Source of the DNA: an uncultured Bacilli bacterium
Lineage (GTDB): Bacteria; Bacillota_I; Bacilli_A; RF39; UBA660
Direction: 5' to 3'
DNA length: 7,145 bases
Assembly (NCBI GenBank): GCA_944351315.1
Contig: CALVPL010000137.1
Span: 1-7,145, forward strand
Within the stretch, counting starts at the first letter, position 1, and the number at the start of each line of letters is the position of its first letter. Below the pieces are notes generated by a model. The model did no database searches, was not told the DNA's origin, and saw only the letters and a list, made by a program, of their open reading frames with translations. The position numbers and the translations under genes are program-made. Shown one piece after another: positions 1-5,939 of this stretch.

Positions 1-50
1 TTCATTTTTGATCCTCTTTTCGTATTTTAATTATATACACAACTTACCTC

Positions 51-87
51 AAAATAAAAAGATTCGGATTATCATTTTAAACCGAAT
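51..87 (-). terminator. Intrinsic terminator of the Fic-family gene
   Basis: Arms at 78-87 and 62-71 pair with one mismatch (core ATTCGG/CCGAAT) around a 6-nt loop. On the minus strand the hairpin is followed by CTTTTTATTTT, a good U-tract. The 5' arm begins on the last base of the Fic stop codon (TAA at 89-87), so there is essentially no 3' untranslated region. Positions 1-50 beyond it are AT-rich and hold nothing I can support. Confidence 0.7.
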
Positions 88-758
88 TATTTATTTAACT
101 TTATTCCATCAATACAATGTTCATAAATCCACTCTTTTAAATCCAACATATTTCCACTTTCATAATATTTCATTAGCTTTTCATAAAACACAGCTTGATC
201 TTCTTGAGCTATTGTTATGATTCCACAACCATTATCTATCATTATTTTATTTGCAAATAGCATAGCTACTCTTTTATTTCCATCAATAAACATTTGTTTT
301 CTCATAATATACAACATTATTTCAATAGCAATTTCTGTTTTACTTTTTGTAGTTTGATTTAGTAAGTCTTGTAGTTCTTCTTTAATTTGACTTTCTATAG
401 GAAATTGAGGTTTCCATTTTGTTCCACCAATATTTACTGGTACCGTTCTAATTTTTCCCAATTCCTGTTCTATTACAAGTTTATCGGCTACTAATTTATG
501 AATATAACAAAGTGTTTTAAAATCATACTCAATTTCTTCATTTTCTAATATAAATTGCCAAGCATATTTTAAATTGTTTATAGCTATTATATTGTTAACC
601 GTTAAACCGTTTACTATACCTCCATCATATATCACTTGTGTTTCTGGATATGTAACACCTATTCCTTCTAGATTAGCACTTTTCCAAATGTAATCTACTA
701 TATTTCTTTTAGCAATAAAAACATTTTGTTCTCTTGTTAAATTAAATTTATCTTTCAT
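87..758 (-). CDS. Fic-family protein, variant motif with Gln for the catalytic His
   Basis: A 223-aa Fic/Doc-fold protein. Fic enzymes usually transfer AMP (or another phosphate-containing group) to protein hydroxyls through the motif HxFx(D/E)GNxxR. Here the motif is Q155-M-F157-I-D159-G-N161-K-R163, so the phosphate-anchor loop is intact but the catalytic His is Gln (codon CAA). A class II-like inhibitory motif (S/T)xxxE(G/N) is present near the N terminus as S27-A-N-L-E31-G32. A flap-like segment, G101-K-I-R followed by VPVNIGG and a Pro-rich stretch, precedes the motif. The start has a GGAG about 8 nt upstream of ATG. It is a single-gene unit with no paired antitoxin gene beside it, consistent with self-contained inhibition. 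From memory, similar QMFxDGNKR proteins occur in other Bacillota and phages, so the change may define a subfamily. Fic fold is confident; activity is not known. Confidence 0.85.
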   Translation of the reverse strand: MKDKFNLTREQNVFIAKRNIVDYIWKSANLEGIGVTYPETQVIYDGGIVNGLTVNNIIAINNLKYAWQFILENEEIEYDFKTLCYIHKLVADKLVIEQELGKIRTVPVNIGGTKWKPQFPIESQIKEELQDLLNQTTKSKTEIAIEIMLYIMRKQMFIDGNKRVAMLFANKIMIDNGCGIITIAQEDQAVFYEKLMKYYESGNMLDLKEWIYEHCIDGIKLNK

Positions 759-844
759 ACTTTTTTCTCCACTTCTTTTGTTTTTTTATAACCTTTTTTA
801 GTCTTTTTGTTCTTGATATAAAATTAGCTATTTGAAAATATATT

Positions 845-872
845 TTTATATAATTCACAATTATTTTATCAA
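845..872 (-). promoter_or_regulatory. Candidate promoter of the Fic-family gene
   Basis: On the minus strand, TTGATA (872-867) and TATAAA (850-845) are separated by 16 bp, each one base from consensus. It lies downstream of the lipoprotein terminator and would give a leader of roughly 80 nt before the ATG at 758. In such AT-rich DNA a match of this quality can arise by chance. The rest of 759-930 is A/T-rich with no supported gene. Confidence 0.35.
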
Positions 873-930
873 AAAACAATTCAAAATGGAACTTAGAATA
901 TGAGATTTTAGCAAACAAAAAGATATTCAT

Positions 931-958
931 TAAAAAAAGAAACTTTTATTTAAGTTTC
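931..958 (-). terminator. Intrinsic terminator of the membrane/UPF0736/lipoprotein operon
   Basis: A 7-bp perfect stem, GAAACTT (958-952) with AAGTTTC (945-939), closes a 6-nt loop and is followed on the minus strand by seven T residues (938-932). The last two sense codons of the lipoprotein gene form the 5' arm, and the TAA stop (952-950) straddles the arm and the loop, so translation termination and transcription termination overlap physically. Confidence 0.8.
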
Positions 959-1444
959 GTTATATATTCCTTCTATTTTTTTTAAAGTTTCTTCTGAAGG
1001 TTGTTCTAAAACCCAGACCCCTTCTTTATAATTTGTTTTAAAAACTAAAGTATATTTTATTGTATGTGTCTCATTATTCATTTTTTCTAAAACTTTATCT
1101 ATATAATTTTGAGATTCATCTTGCTCTTTTAAAGCTTCTCTTTTACTATTATGATAATTGTATACTGTAATGTCTACTAAAACAGTTGCTTCTTCACCAT
1201 TATATATTTCTTCTTTTATTTTATATTTTAAATTTACAAATTGTTTTTTCATTAACAAAATATATTTTTCTTTTTGTTCTTTTGTCCAAATTACACTTTC
1301 TAAATCTTTCATTAACGATTCTTCTATTTCTGCCGTAAAATTTCGATATTTTTCTAAATATTCTATGACTGCTTCTTTTGAACTTTTATTTGTACAACCT
1401 ACTAAACAAAAAATGCATAAAAAGAATACTAAGTATTTTTTCAT
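950..1444 (-). CDS. Small secreted lipoprotein of unknown function
   Basis: A 164-aa lipoprotein. MKK is followed by a hydrophobic stretch and the lipobox L14-V-G-C17, so signal peptidase II should cleave before C17 and leave the protein lipid-anchored on the outer face of the membrane. The mature part is charged and mostly helical at first (17-75), then alternating beta-like (around 76-95 with EEATVLVDITVYN, and near 130-150), compatible with a small helix-plus-sheet fold; I do not recognise a named family with confidence. The start is the second ATG (1444): AAGGA lies 6 nt upstream of it but directly abuts the earlier in-frame ATG at 1450. The chosen ATG overlaps the upstream gene's TGA as ATGA, which implies translational coupling. 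It is the last gene of a three-gene operon. Confidence 0.85.
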   Translation of the reverse strand: MKKYLVFFLCIFCLVGCTNKSSKEAVIEYLEKYRNFTAEIEESLMKDLESVIWTKEQKEKYILLMKKQFVNLKYKIKEEIYNGEEATVLVDITVYNYHNSKREALKEQDESQNYIDKVLEKMNNETHTIKYTLVFKTNYKEGVWVLEQPSEETLKKIEGIYNET

Positions 1445-2073
1445 AAACATTCCTTATAAGATAAACGAATTAAAGAGGCTATTTTATGAATTTTTAATGT
1501 ATAGGGCTTTTTTAATTCTTCTAAACAATTTTCCAGCATTGTAGATAAATCGTCTTCTAAAATATTAAACCATTCATAATATAAATAAGAACATTTTGTA
1601 GTATTCTTTGTTTCTTTTAAGGTTTTTAATTCAATTTTAATTAAATTTTTTTCTTTTATTGCTTGTCTAAAATCGCTTCTTAAAGGTATTTTTTGTTGAC
1701 TAGAAAATGGAATTGTTGTTTCTTTTAAAGAACTCGCTAGTTCATTACAATTATTTTCGTCTTCTATTAAAAGTTTTGATCTAGAAATAATTTGACCAGT
1801 AGAATTTATTTCTATTACTAAACTATTTTTCGTGGTTGATAAAAGAAGAAGATTTTTACTTTTGTCTTTTTTTATTTGAGTTTTGCCTATATAAGGTTTT
1901 AGCCAATTTTTTTCTATTTTGCCTTCATAAGCTGAGATTTCCTTGAATTCTTTTTCATTTATTCTTAAAAATGGAATCTTTTTAATTGGTAAAATTACAT
2001 CTTTTTTTTCCCATTCATAAAATTCCCAAGCTACTTCATCTAAGTTTACTAACAAATCATAATAGTAGTGCAT
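1441..2073 (-). CDS. UPF0736 / YjbA-like (DUF3603-like) protein
   Basis: A 210-aa soluble protein with no signal or membrane segment. The N terminus reads M-x-Y-x-x-D-x-x-VN, then FYEWEKKD (18-25) and a following IPFLRI segment. That order (YxxD, VN, F-x-EW-x-K-x-D, xP-x-L) and a later aromatic W-x-E-W-like stretch (YYEWFN near 166-171) match what I remember of the Bacillus YjbA/UPF0736 family, whose function is unknown. The protein is shorter than the roughly 250 aa I recall for YjbA. The middle has a beta-hairpin-like segment (LVIEINSTGQIISRSKLL), also reminiscent of that family. AAAGGA lies 9 nt upstream of the ATG. The start overlaps the stop of the preceding gene by one base (TAATG) and its TGA overlaps the lipoprotein ATG, so the three genes are translated as a coupled set. 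Family assignment is from memory of the pattern and is moderate. Confidence 0.6.
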   Translation of the reverse strand: MHYYYDLLVNLDEVAWEFYEWEKKDVILPIKKIPFLRINEKEFKEISAYEGKIEKNWLKPYIGKTQIKKDKSKNLLLLSTTKNSLVIEINSTGQIISRSKLLIEDENNCNELASSLKETTIPFSSQQKIPLRSDFRQAIKEKNLIKIELKTLKETKNTTKCSYLYYEWFNILEDDLSTMLENCLEELKKPYTLKIHKIASLIRLSYKECL

Positions 2074-2276
2074 TATTTATGGTCCTTTCTTTTTAAATAA
2101 ATTATTAAACAGAGAATTCCAATCCCTAAAAAATAGAATTCTACTTTCCTACTAATAAAATGAACATAAAAAGAAAAACTATACCCTAAAACTAAAAGAT
2201 TTAGATATAATATTTGAAAAAATAACCCTAAAATAACTAATAGCATTCCTGTTAACAATAATATTCTTTTTTTCAT
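2073..2276 (-). CDS. Small two-segment membrane protein, unknown
   Basis: A 67-aa very hydrophobic protein. The Lys/Arg start (MKKR) is followed by a membrane segment at about 5-24 that may continue to about 41. Residues R43-K44 separate this from a second segment at about 47-61, and the C terminus is KRKDHK. Positive residues at both ends suggest both termini in the cytoplasm. The ribosome site GAGGG lies only about 4 nt from the ATG, slightly tight. It is the first gene of an operon whose next two genes overlap it and each other (TAATG, then ATGA), which is the main argument that so small a frame is real. The divergent uppP gene starts 65 bp away on the other strand. I recognise no family and assign no function. 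Confidence 0.7.
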   Translation of the reverse strand: MKKRILLLTGMLLVILGLFFQILYLNLLVLGYSFSFYVHFISRKVEFYFLGIGILCLIIYLKRKDHK

Positions 2277-2330
2277 GTTCCCTCAAAATATTTTATTTCT
2301 GAATTTACAATTTTAGTCATACAATATTTT

Positions 2331-2344
2331 AGGTGATCCATATG
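2331..2344 (+). promoter_or_regulatory. Ribosome binding site that fixes the uppP start
   Basis: AGGTGAT (2331-2337) is a long match to the anti-Shine-Dalgarno sequence and sits 4 nt before ATG 2342. An in-frame GTG at 2333 lies inside this site and cannot be the start. Two TACAAT hexamers upstream (2306-2311, 2320-2325) are possible -10 elements, but neither has a convincing -35. Confidence 0.8.
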
Positions 2345-3154
2345 GAACTTATTATTTATGTTCTTTTAGGCATATTACAAGGTTTCACTGAACCCCTTCC
2401 TATTTCTAGTAGTGGTCATTTAATTTTATTTAGAAATGTATTTAATATTAAAATGATTCAAGATTTGAATTTTGAAATTGTCGTTCATTTTGGATCTTTT
2501 ATAGCTCTTTTTTATATTTTTAGAAAAGAGATTGTTAAACTTTTAAAAGCTTTTTTTGGATATTTATTCAAAAAGAAAAAAAGAGAAAGTTATAAAAAGG
2601 ATTTTCGTTATTGTCTTTTTATTTTACTTGGATGTATTCCTGTTGGAGTGGCTGGTTTATTTTTGAAAGATTTTCTGGATTTACAAAGTAATAACATGCG
2701 ATTACTTGGCATTTCTTTTTTGTTCACCGCTTTAATTCTTTTTCTTATTCGCAAGAAAAATGGGGAGAAAAAGGAAGAAGATATTACTTTTAAAAATGTT
2801 TTGTTTATTGGTATTTTACAAATTATCGCTTTAATTCCTGGCATTAGTCGAAGCGGTACGGTTTTAGTTGGATGCTTGCTCTGTGGCTTTTCTAGGAAAA
2901 CGGCTTTAAAATATACTTTTATGCTTTATTTTCCAATTAGTCTAGCCTCGATGAGTTTAAGTGTATTGGATTTACTTCAAAGTAATCAATTAGATTCTCT
3001 TTTACTTTATTATAGCAGCGGACTTATTGCCGCGGGAGTTGTTACTTATTTTTCTTATCAATGGCTTTCTAAATTGGTTTTAAAAGGAAAGCTCTGGAAA
3101 TTTTCTATTTATTGTTTGATTCTTGGCAGTTTTGTTCTCTTTTATTTTCGTTAA
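2342..3154 (+). CDS. uppP: Undecaprenyl-diphosphatase UppP (BacA family)
   Basis: A 270-aa polytopic membrane enzyme that dephosphorylates undecaprenyl pyrophosphate to the monophosphate, recycling the lipid carrier used for peptidoglycan and other wall polymers; overexpression in other species raises bacitracin resistance. The first signature is Q13-x-x-x-E17 in GILQGFTE, followed by LPISSSGH with H26. The second is PGISRSG at 166-172, containing S169 and R170. These are the conserved catalytic-region motifs, in the right order and spacing. The usual motif continues SRSGxT; here it is SRSGTV, so the Thr position holds Val (174) with Thr one residue earlier. Hydrophobic helices fill most of the chain, with a basic loop at about 76-88 and a charged loop near 137-148. 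The length is normal. It is the only plus-strand gene, divergent from the small membrane-protein operon and convergent with a zinc-ribbon gene 24 bp downstream. No clear terminator of its own is visible. Confidence 0.95.
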   Translation: MELIIYVLLGILQGFTEPLPISSSGHLILFRNVFNIKMIQDLNFEIVVHFGSFIALFYIFRKEIVKLLKAFFGYLFKKKKRESYKKDFRYCLFILLGCIPVGVAGLFLKDFLDLQSNNMRLLGISFLFTALILFLIRKKNGEKKEEDITFKNVLFIGILQIIALIPGISRSGTVLVGCLLCGFSRKTALKYTFMLYFPISLASMSLSVLDLLQSNQLDSLLLYYSSGLIAAGVVTYFSYQWLSKLVLKGKLWKFSIYCLILGSFVLFYFR

Positions 3155-3180
3155 AAAAAATAAGCCTTATCGACTTATTT
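3153..3180 (-). terminator. Intrinsic terminator of the first zinc-ribbon membrane protein gene
   Basis: AAATAAG (3180-3174 read on the minus strand) pairs with CTTATTT (3164-3158). The stem extends inward by a T-G wobble and a C-G pair around a 5-nt loop, followed by a run of T (3157-3153). In the plus orientation the wobble becomes a C-A mismatch and no T-tract follows, so the site favours leftward transcription. The 5' arm starts within the stop codon TAA (3181-3179). Because uppP converges here, the hairpin may weakly stop or protect its transcript as well. Confidence 0.7.
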
Positions 3181-3895
3181 ATCTAATTACTGAATTTATA
3201 TTTTTAATTACTTCTATTCCAGGTGCCATGACAAGGAAGATTATATATAATATTATGGCAATAAATATTATTGGAATAAAATACCATACTACCCATTTAG
3301 CTGGTTTTCCCTTTTGACTTAAAATTTTTAGTAGTTCATCTTGGCTAGCATTAGGATTTTGATTTATAACTACATTTACTTGTTGTTCTACATATTTTTT
3401 ATATAGAAAATTAAAGTTTAAACCAAAGTATGCTCCAACAATAAAATTGGAAAGAAAACTTAAGGAATCTAATCCTATTAAAGAAAGGATGGAAGTTATC
3501 ACTATAAAGGATATGGCAGCATACAAGGATAATTTCCAATATTTACGATATATAAGGTAAATTACAGGCATTAAAAATGCTGGCCATGACCATTTATTAT
3601 TCCATATTTTCTCATAGTTTTTTCCAATATAGGCTTTAACATATTGATCGTTTTTATCAAAGGTATTATTGGAATTTATTGAAAAATTATTCGCTGGAGC
3701 ACATCCTGTTTCATTAAAATTTGAATTTATACCGTTATTTATTTCATTTGATGAGGTATTTAGTGTTTCAATATTTTCTTGAGGATTAAAAATCGTTTGA
3801 AAAGTGTTTGTTTTTTCCTCTGTTAATATAGTTCCACAAATAGGACAAAATTGTTCGTTGCTATTAAATTCTTTTTGACATTTTATGCACTTCAT
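3179..3895 (-). CDS. Zinc-ribbon membrane protein, DUF2628-like
   Basis: A 238-aa protein. The N terminus is a zinc ribbon, C3-x-x-C6 and C17-x-x-C20. It is followed by a low-complexity Asn/Thr/Ser linker (about 28-82), then a membrane domain beginning YVKAYIGKNYEKIW. The segment W102-S-W-P-A-F with YLIYRKYW (113-120) is the pattern I associate with DUF2628 proteins. Membrane segments lie at about 104-117, 120-141, 146-166 and 199-224. The ribbon would sit in the cytoplasm. The ATG has AGGAG 6 nt upstream. It is a clear paralog of the gene at 4015-4743: same Cys spacing, same IGxN, WxWxAF, YRKxWK and FGxxFN landmarks. A 119-bp gap without an obvious terminator separates them, so read-through from the rmuC unit is possible. 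No substrate or partner can be named from the sequence. Confidence 0.8.
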   Translation of the reverse strand: MKCIKCQKEFNSNEQFCPICGTILTEEKTNTFQTIFNPQENIETLNTSSNEINNGINSNFNETGCAPANNFSINSNNTFDKNDQYVKAYIGKNYEKIWNNKWSWPAFLMPVIYLIYRKYWKLSLYAAISFIVITSILSLIGLDSLSFLSNFIVGAYFGLNFNFLYKKYVEQQVNVVINQNPNASQDELLKILSQKGKPAKWVVWYFIPIIFIAIILYIIFLVMAPGIEVIKNINSVIR

Positions 3896-3965
3896 AATAA
3901 ACTCCTATTCTCTATAGTAAGAGTATCATAAAGTTTCTTTTTTTCCAACATTTGTTGTATTATTT

Positions 3966-3992
3966 TTACATATTTTATTTGTTTATATGTAA
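3966..3992. repeat. Inverted repeat between the two zinc-ribbon genes
   Basis: TTACATAT (3966-3973) and ATATGTAA (3985-3992) form a perfect 8-bp inverted repeat with an 11-nt spacer. Neither orientation has a good T-tract directly after it, so it is not a standard terminator. It could be a weak hairpin in a read-through transcript or chance in AT-rich DNA. The remainder of 3896-4014 holds only the AGGAG site of the 3895 start. Confidence 0.4.
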
Positions 3993-4014
3993 TTAAATTG
4001 CTGTTTTTGGAGTT

Positions 4015-4743
4015 TTATTTATTTTTACAGCTTACTAGATTTAATTCGCCGTTTATTACATATACACATACACTTCGATCTTCATTACAAATCGCTTGAT
4101 CACAGTATTTTTCACTGCGTAAGAAAGGCCAGACAAAAAAATTTAAAAAAGGATAAAGAATAAATCCATACACAATAATCCATAGAACGATGTTTATAAT
4201 GCTTGTTCCCCCTTTTTTATAAATTACTTTAAAAAATTCTTGTTCAGGCAGTTGACTATACTTTTTTTGTAATTTGGCTATCTTCTTTTTAGCTCCTTGA
4301 CAGTATACATGATTAAAGGAAAAACCGAAAAAAAGGAGTAAAAGCAAGTATGCTGCACTATATGTCATTAATGAAGCCTCTATAAAAAGAAGGATACATT
4401 GCATAAGAATAGAAATAGTACAGCTAATTATGGCGAACTTCCAAGATTTTCGATATGCCATATATAGTAACCCGAAGAAAAAAGCAGACCAATTCCATGC
4501 TTTATTCATCAGAATATCAGCATTGTTGCCAATAAACATTGCAAGCAATTCTTGTTCTTGTTTTTCTTTGCGATAATTTGTTATTGGATCCATTTTGACA
4601 TCCTTAGGATTCTCTTCAGGAATTACTAGGACTTCAATGGGTTCTTGAATATTTTCCTCTTCTTCAGAAACTAATTTTGACCCACAAATTTTACAATGAG
4701 TACTCTCTTTTGAATACTTCATTTGACATTTTAAACATTTCAT
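4015..4743 (-). CDS. Zinc-ribbon membrane protein, DUF2628-like, with Cys-rich tail
   Basis: A 242-aa paralog of the neighbouring 3179-3895 product. The zinc ribbon is C3-x-x-C6 and C17-x-x-C20, followed by an acidic linker (26-58), then a membrane domain with IGNN (71-74), WNWSAFFFG (83-91) and YRKSWK (97-102). Hydrophobic segments lie at about 85-98, 103-122, 128-147 and 181-208. Unlike the paralog it ends in a polar tail with four Cys (C214, C219, C226, C239) and a predicted beta-hairpin (VCVYVINGELNLVSC), which could bind metal or form disulfides depending on which side of the membrane it lies. The start is ATG 4743: AAAGGAG sits 5 nt upstream, inside a longer open frame that begins at GTG 4773. 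It lies 26 bp after the rmuC stop, so it is almost certainly in the rmuC transcript. Function unknown. Confidence 0.8.
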   Translation of the reverse strand: MKCLKCQMKYSKESTHCKICGSKLVSEEEENIQEPIEVLVIPEENPKDVKMDPITNYRKEKQEQELLAMFIGNNADILMNKAWNWSAFFFGLLYMAYRKSWKFAIISCTISILMQCILLFIEASLMTYSAAYLLLLLFFGFSFNHVYCQGAKKKIAKLQKKYSQLPEQEFFKVIYKKGGTSIINIVLWIIVYGFILYPFLNFFVWPFLRSEKYCDQAICNEDRSVCVYVINGELNLVSCKNK

Positions 4744-4769
4744 AAAAACTCCTTTAACTCTAAACTCAA

Positions 4770-5858
4770 TCACTCTATATTTTCTTTATAAGTAATTTCT
4801 GGTATTTCTACTTGATTAATTGAATCAAATCTTTTAGTAATCTTTTCTGTAGTAATATGAATATCTTTTACATCCTTACTTACTGTATCAATACTTCTTG
4901 ATAATTTATCCCAACGTTCTTTATATCGTTGAAAATCAAGAGCTAACTTATTTAATTCGGTTTGAATTACTTTCGCATATTTATCTCTTTCTAAATTTTT
5001 TATAATCATCGCGACCGTTGTTAAGGTACTCATTAAGGTTGTTGGAGAAGTTATCCAAACTTTTTTATTGTATGCCTCTTTTAATAAATCAGGATGATAC
5101 GCATTGATCTCGGCAAATATGGCTTCAGCTGGTAAAAATAAAATGGCTTGATTGGCTGTAACTCCTGGGATAATATATTTACTGCTGATTGCTTCGATAT
5201 GTTTTTTGACATCTATTTTAAATAATTTTGTCGCATGATCTCTTTCTTCTTTAGATAATGTTTTATTGGTCATTTTTTCATAGTTTTCTAAAGGAAATTT
5301 TGAATCGATGCAGACATCTCCTAATGGATTTGGTGCGTGTATTACGGAATCGGCAATAAAACCATTAGGCAATTTATATTGAATTTCATATAATGCATCA
5401 TTTTTTTCCCCAAAAACACTTGTCAAAATATAATTTAAGTTTACCTCACCAAAAATTCCTCTGGTTTTTTTATCTGTTAAAACACTTTGTAAAGATACAA
5501 TTTCAGAAGATAAACTATCAATCTTTTTTTGAGCTTCATCTATTTTAGAGAGTCTTTCTAAGACATTGGTAAATGTTTTATTGGTTTTTTCAAAATTTTC
5601 ATCTAGTCTTGTATTGACTTTTTCGTTTATCGCGATAAGTCTCTGTTCCATACGATCGTTTAAAACTTCAAAATCTTTTCTTAAATTGTTGGAAAAATCA
5701 TATTTAAAATCTCCGATTTCTTTAGTTAAAGAGTTTTGAAATGTTCCTAGTTTTTCTGTTACAACAAGATCATTTTGAGTATTTTTTTGTAATTTCAAAA
5801 TTAAAACTATGATTAAAAGAATTAAAAGAACTAATAAGCCAATTATAATATATTCCAT
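4770..5858 (-). CDS. rmuC: RmuC family DNA recombination protein
   Basis: A 362-aa protein. One N-terminal membrane segment (about 2-21, EYIIIGLLVLL onward) is followed by a long coiled coil (about 30-130) and then the RmuC domain. Landmarks of that domain are TRGIFGEVNLNYIL (131-144), CIDSKFPLENY (183-193), AILFLPAEAIFAEI (238-251) and VWITSPTTLMSTL (267-279), followed by a C-terminal helical coiled region. In E. coli RmuC limits recombination at inverted repeats; the fold is related to nuclease domains, but no activity is firmly assigned. The protein is shorter than E. coli RmuC (about 475 aa), mostly in the coiled coil and tail. The start is ATG 5858, preceded by AGGAAGTGA 5 nt upstream. 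An upstream extension in the same frame would run through the promoter and ribosome site. It ends in TGA, and the zinc-ribbon membrane gene follows 26 bp later. Membrane anchoring of both products is the only visible common theme. Confidence 0.92.
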   Translation of the reverse strand: MEYIIIGLLVLLILLIIVLILKLQKNTQNDLVVTEKLGTFQNSLTKEIGDFKYDFSNNLRKDFEVLNDRMEQRLIAINEKVNTRLDENFEKTNKTFTNVLERLSKIDEAQKKIDSLSSEIVSLQSVLTDKKTRGIFGEVNLNYILTSVFGEKNDALYEIQYKLPNGFIADSVIHAPNPLGDVCIDSKFPLENYEKMTNKTLSKEERDHATKLFKIDVKKHIEAISSKYIIPGVTANQAILFLPAEAIFAEINAYHPDLLKEAYNKKVWITSPTTLMSTLTTVAMIIKNLERDKYAKVIQTELNKLALDFQRYKERWDKLSRSIDTVSKDVKDIHITTEKITKRFDSINQVEIPEITYKENIE

Positions 5859-5878
5859 CTTACTCACTTCCTTCTTTA

Positions 5879-5907
5879 AGTATAAAGGATTTTTATAAAA
5901 AAGTCTA
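5879..5907 (-). promoter_or_regulatory. Candidate promoter of rmuC
   Basis: TAGACT (5907-5902) and TATACT (5884-5879) are 17 bp apart on the minus strand, with 4/6 and 5/6 matches to consensus. The -35 element directly abuts the U-tract of the preceding terminator, so transcription stops and restarts within a few bases. Expected initiation about 7 nt downstream would give a very short leader consisting largely of the AGGAAGTGA ribosome site. Confidence 0.55.
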
Positions 5908-5939
5908 AAAAAAAGCAAATGACTAGACAATCATTTGCT
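5906..5939 (-). terminator. Intrinsic terminator of the mini-rhodanese gene
   Basis: A perfect 9-bp stem, AGCAAATGA (5939-5931 on the minus strand) with TCATTTGCT (5922-5914), and an 8-nt loop, followed by a T-run (5914-5908). It is the strongest terminator in the window. The 5' arm begins inside the gene's stop codon TAG (5940-5938). Confidence 0.9.

Noticed and set aside
8..220. Plus-strand open frame at the left edge
   Set aside because: It runs antisense through the Fic gene 3' end and its terminator and has no ribosome site.
748..930. 60-aa minus-strand open frame overlapping the Fic start
   Set aside because: It is a run of Phe/Ile/Lys expected from AT-rich DNA, has no ribosome site, overlaps the candidate Fic promoter, and resembles no family I know.
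1158..1544. Plus-strand open frame opposite the lipoprotein and UPF0736-like genes
   Set aside because: It is antisense to well-supported overlapping genes with good ribosome sites, and its composition (Ser/Phe/Ile-rich) is that of a shadow frame.
2608..2844. Minus-strand open frame inside uppP
   Set aside because: It is antisense to a conserved gene, with no ribosome site and a low-complexity basic product.
3158..3180. The 3158-3180 hairpin as a terminator for uppP
   Set aside because: In the plus orientation the stem has a C-A mismatch and no T-tract follows, so it is assigned to the leftward gene only, with a possible minor role for uppP.
3123..3317. Plus-strand open frame over the uppP end and the first zinc-ribbon gene
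   Set aside because: It overlaps two supported genes and a terminator; no family resemblance.
3947..3958. CAACATTTGTTG palindrome as a terminator of the second zinc-ribbon gene
   Set aside because: The centre is too tight for an RNA hairpin of useful stability and no T-run follows on the minus strand.
1441..4772. Possible reassignment of TGA to Trp (Mycoplasma-like code)
   Set aside because: Trp residues are encoded by TGG, and TGA ends two genes at sensible places, one in a classical ATGA overlap and one at the end of a full-length RmuC.
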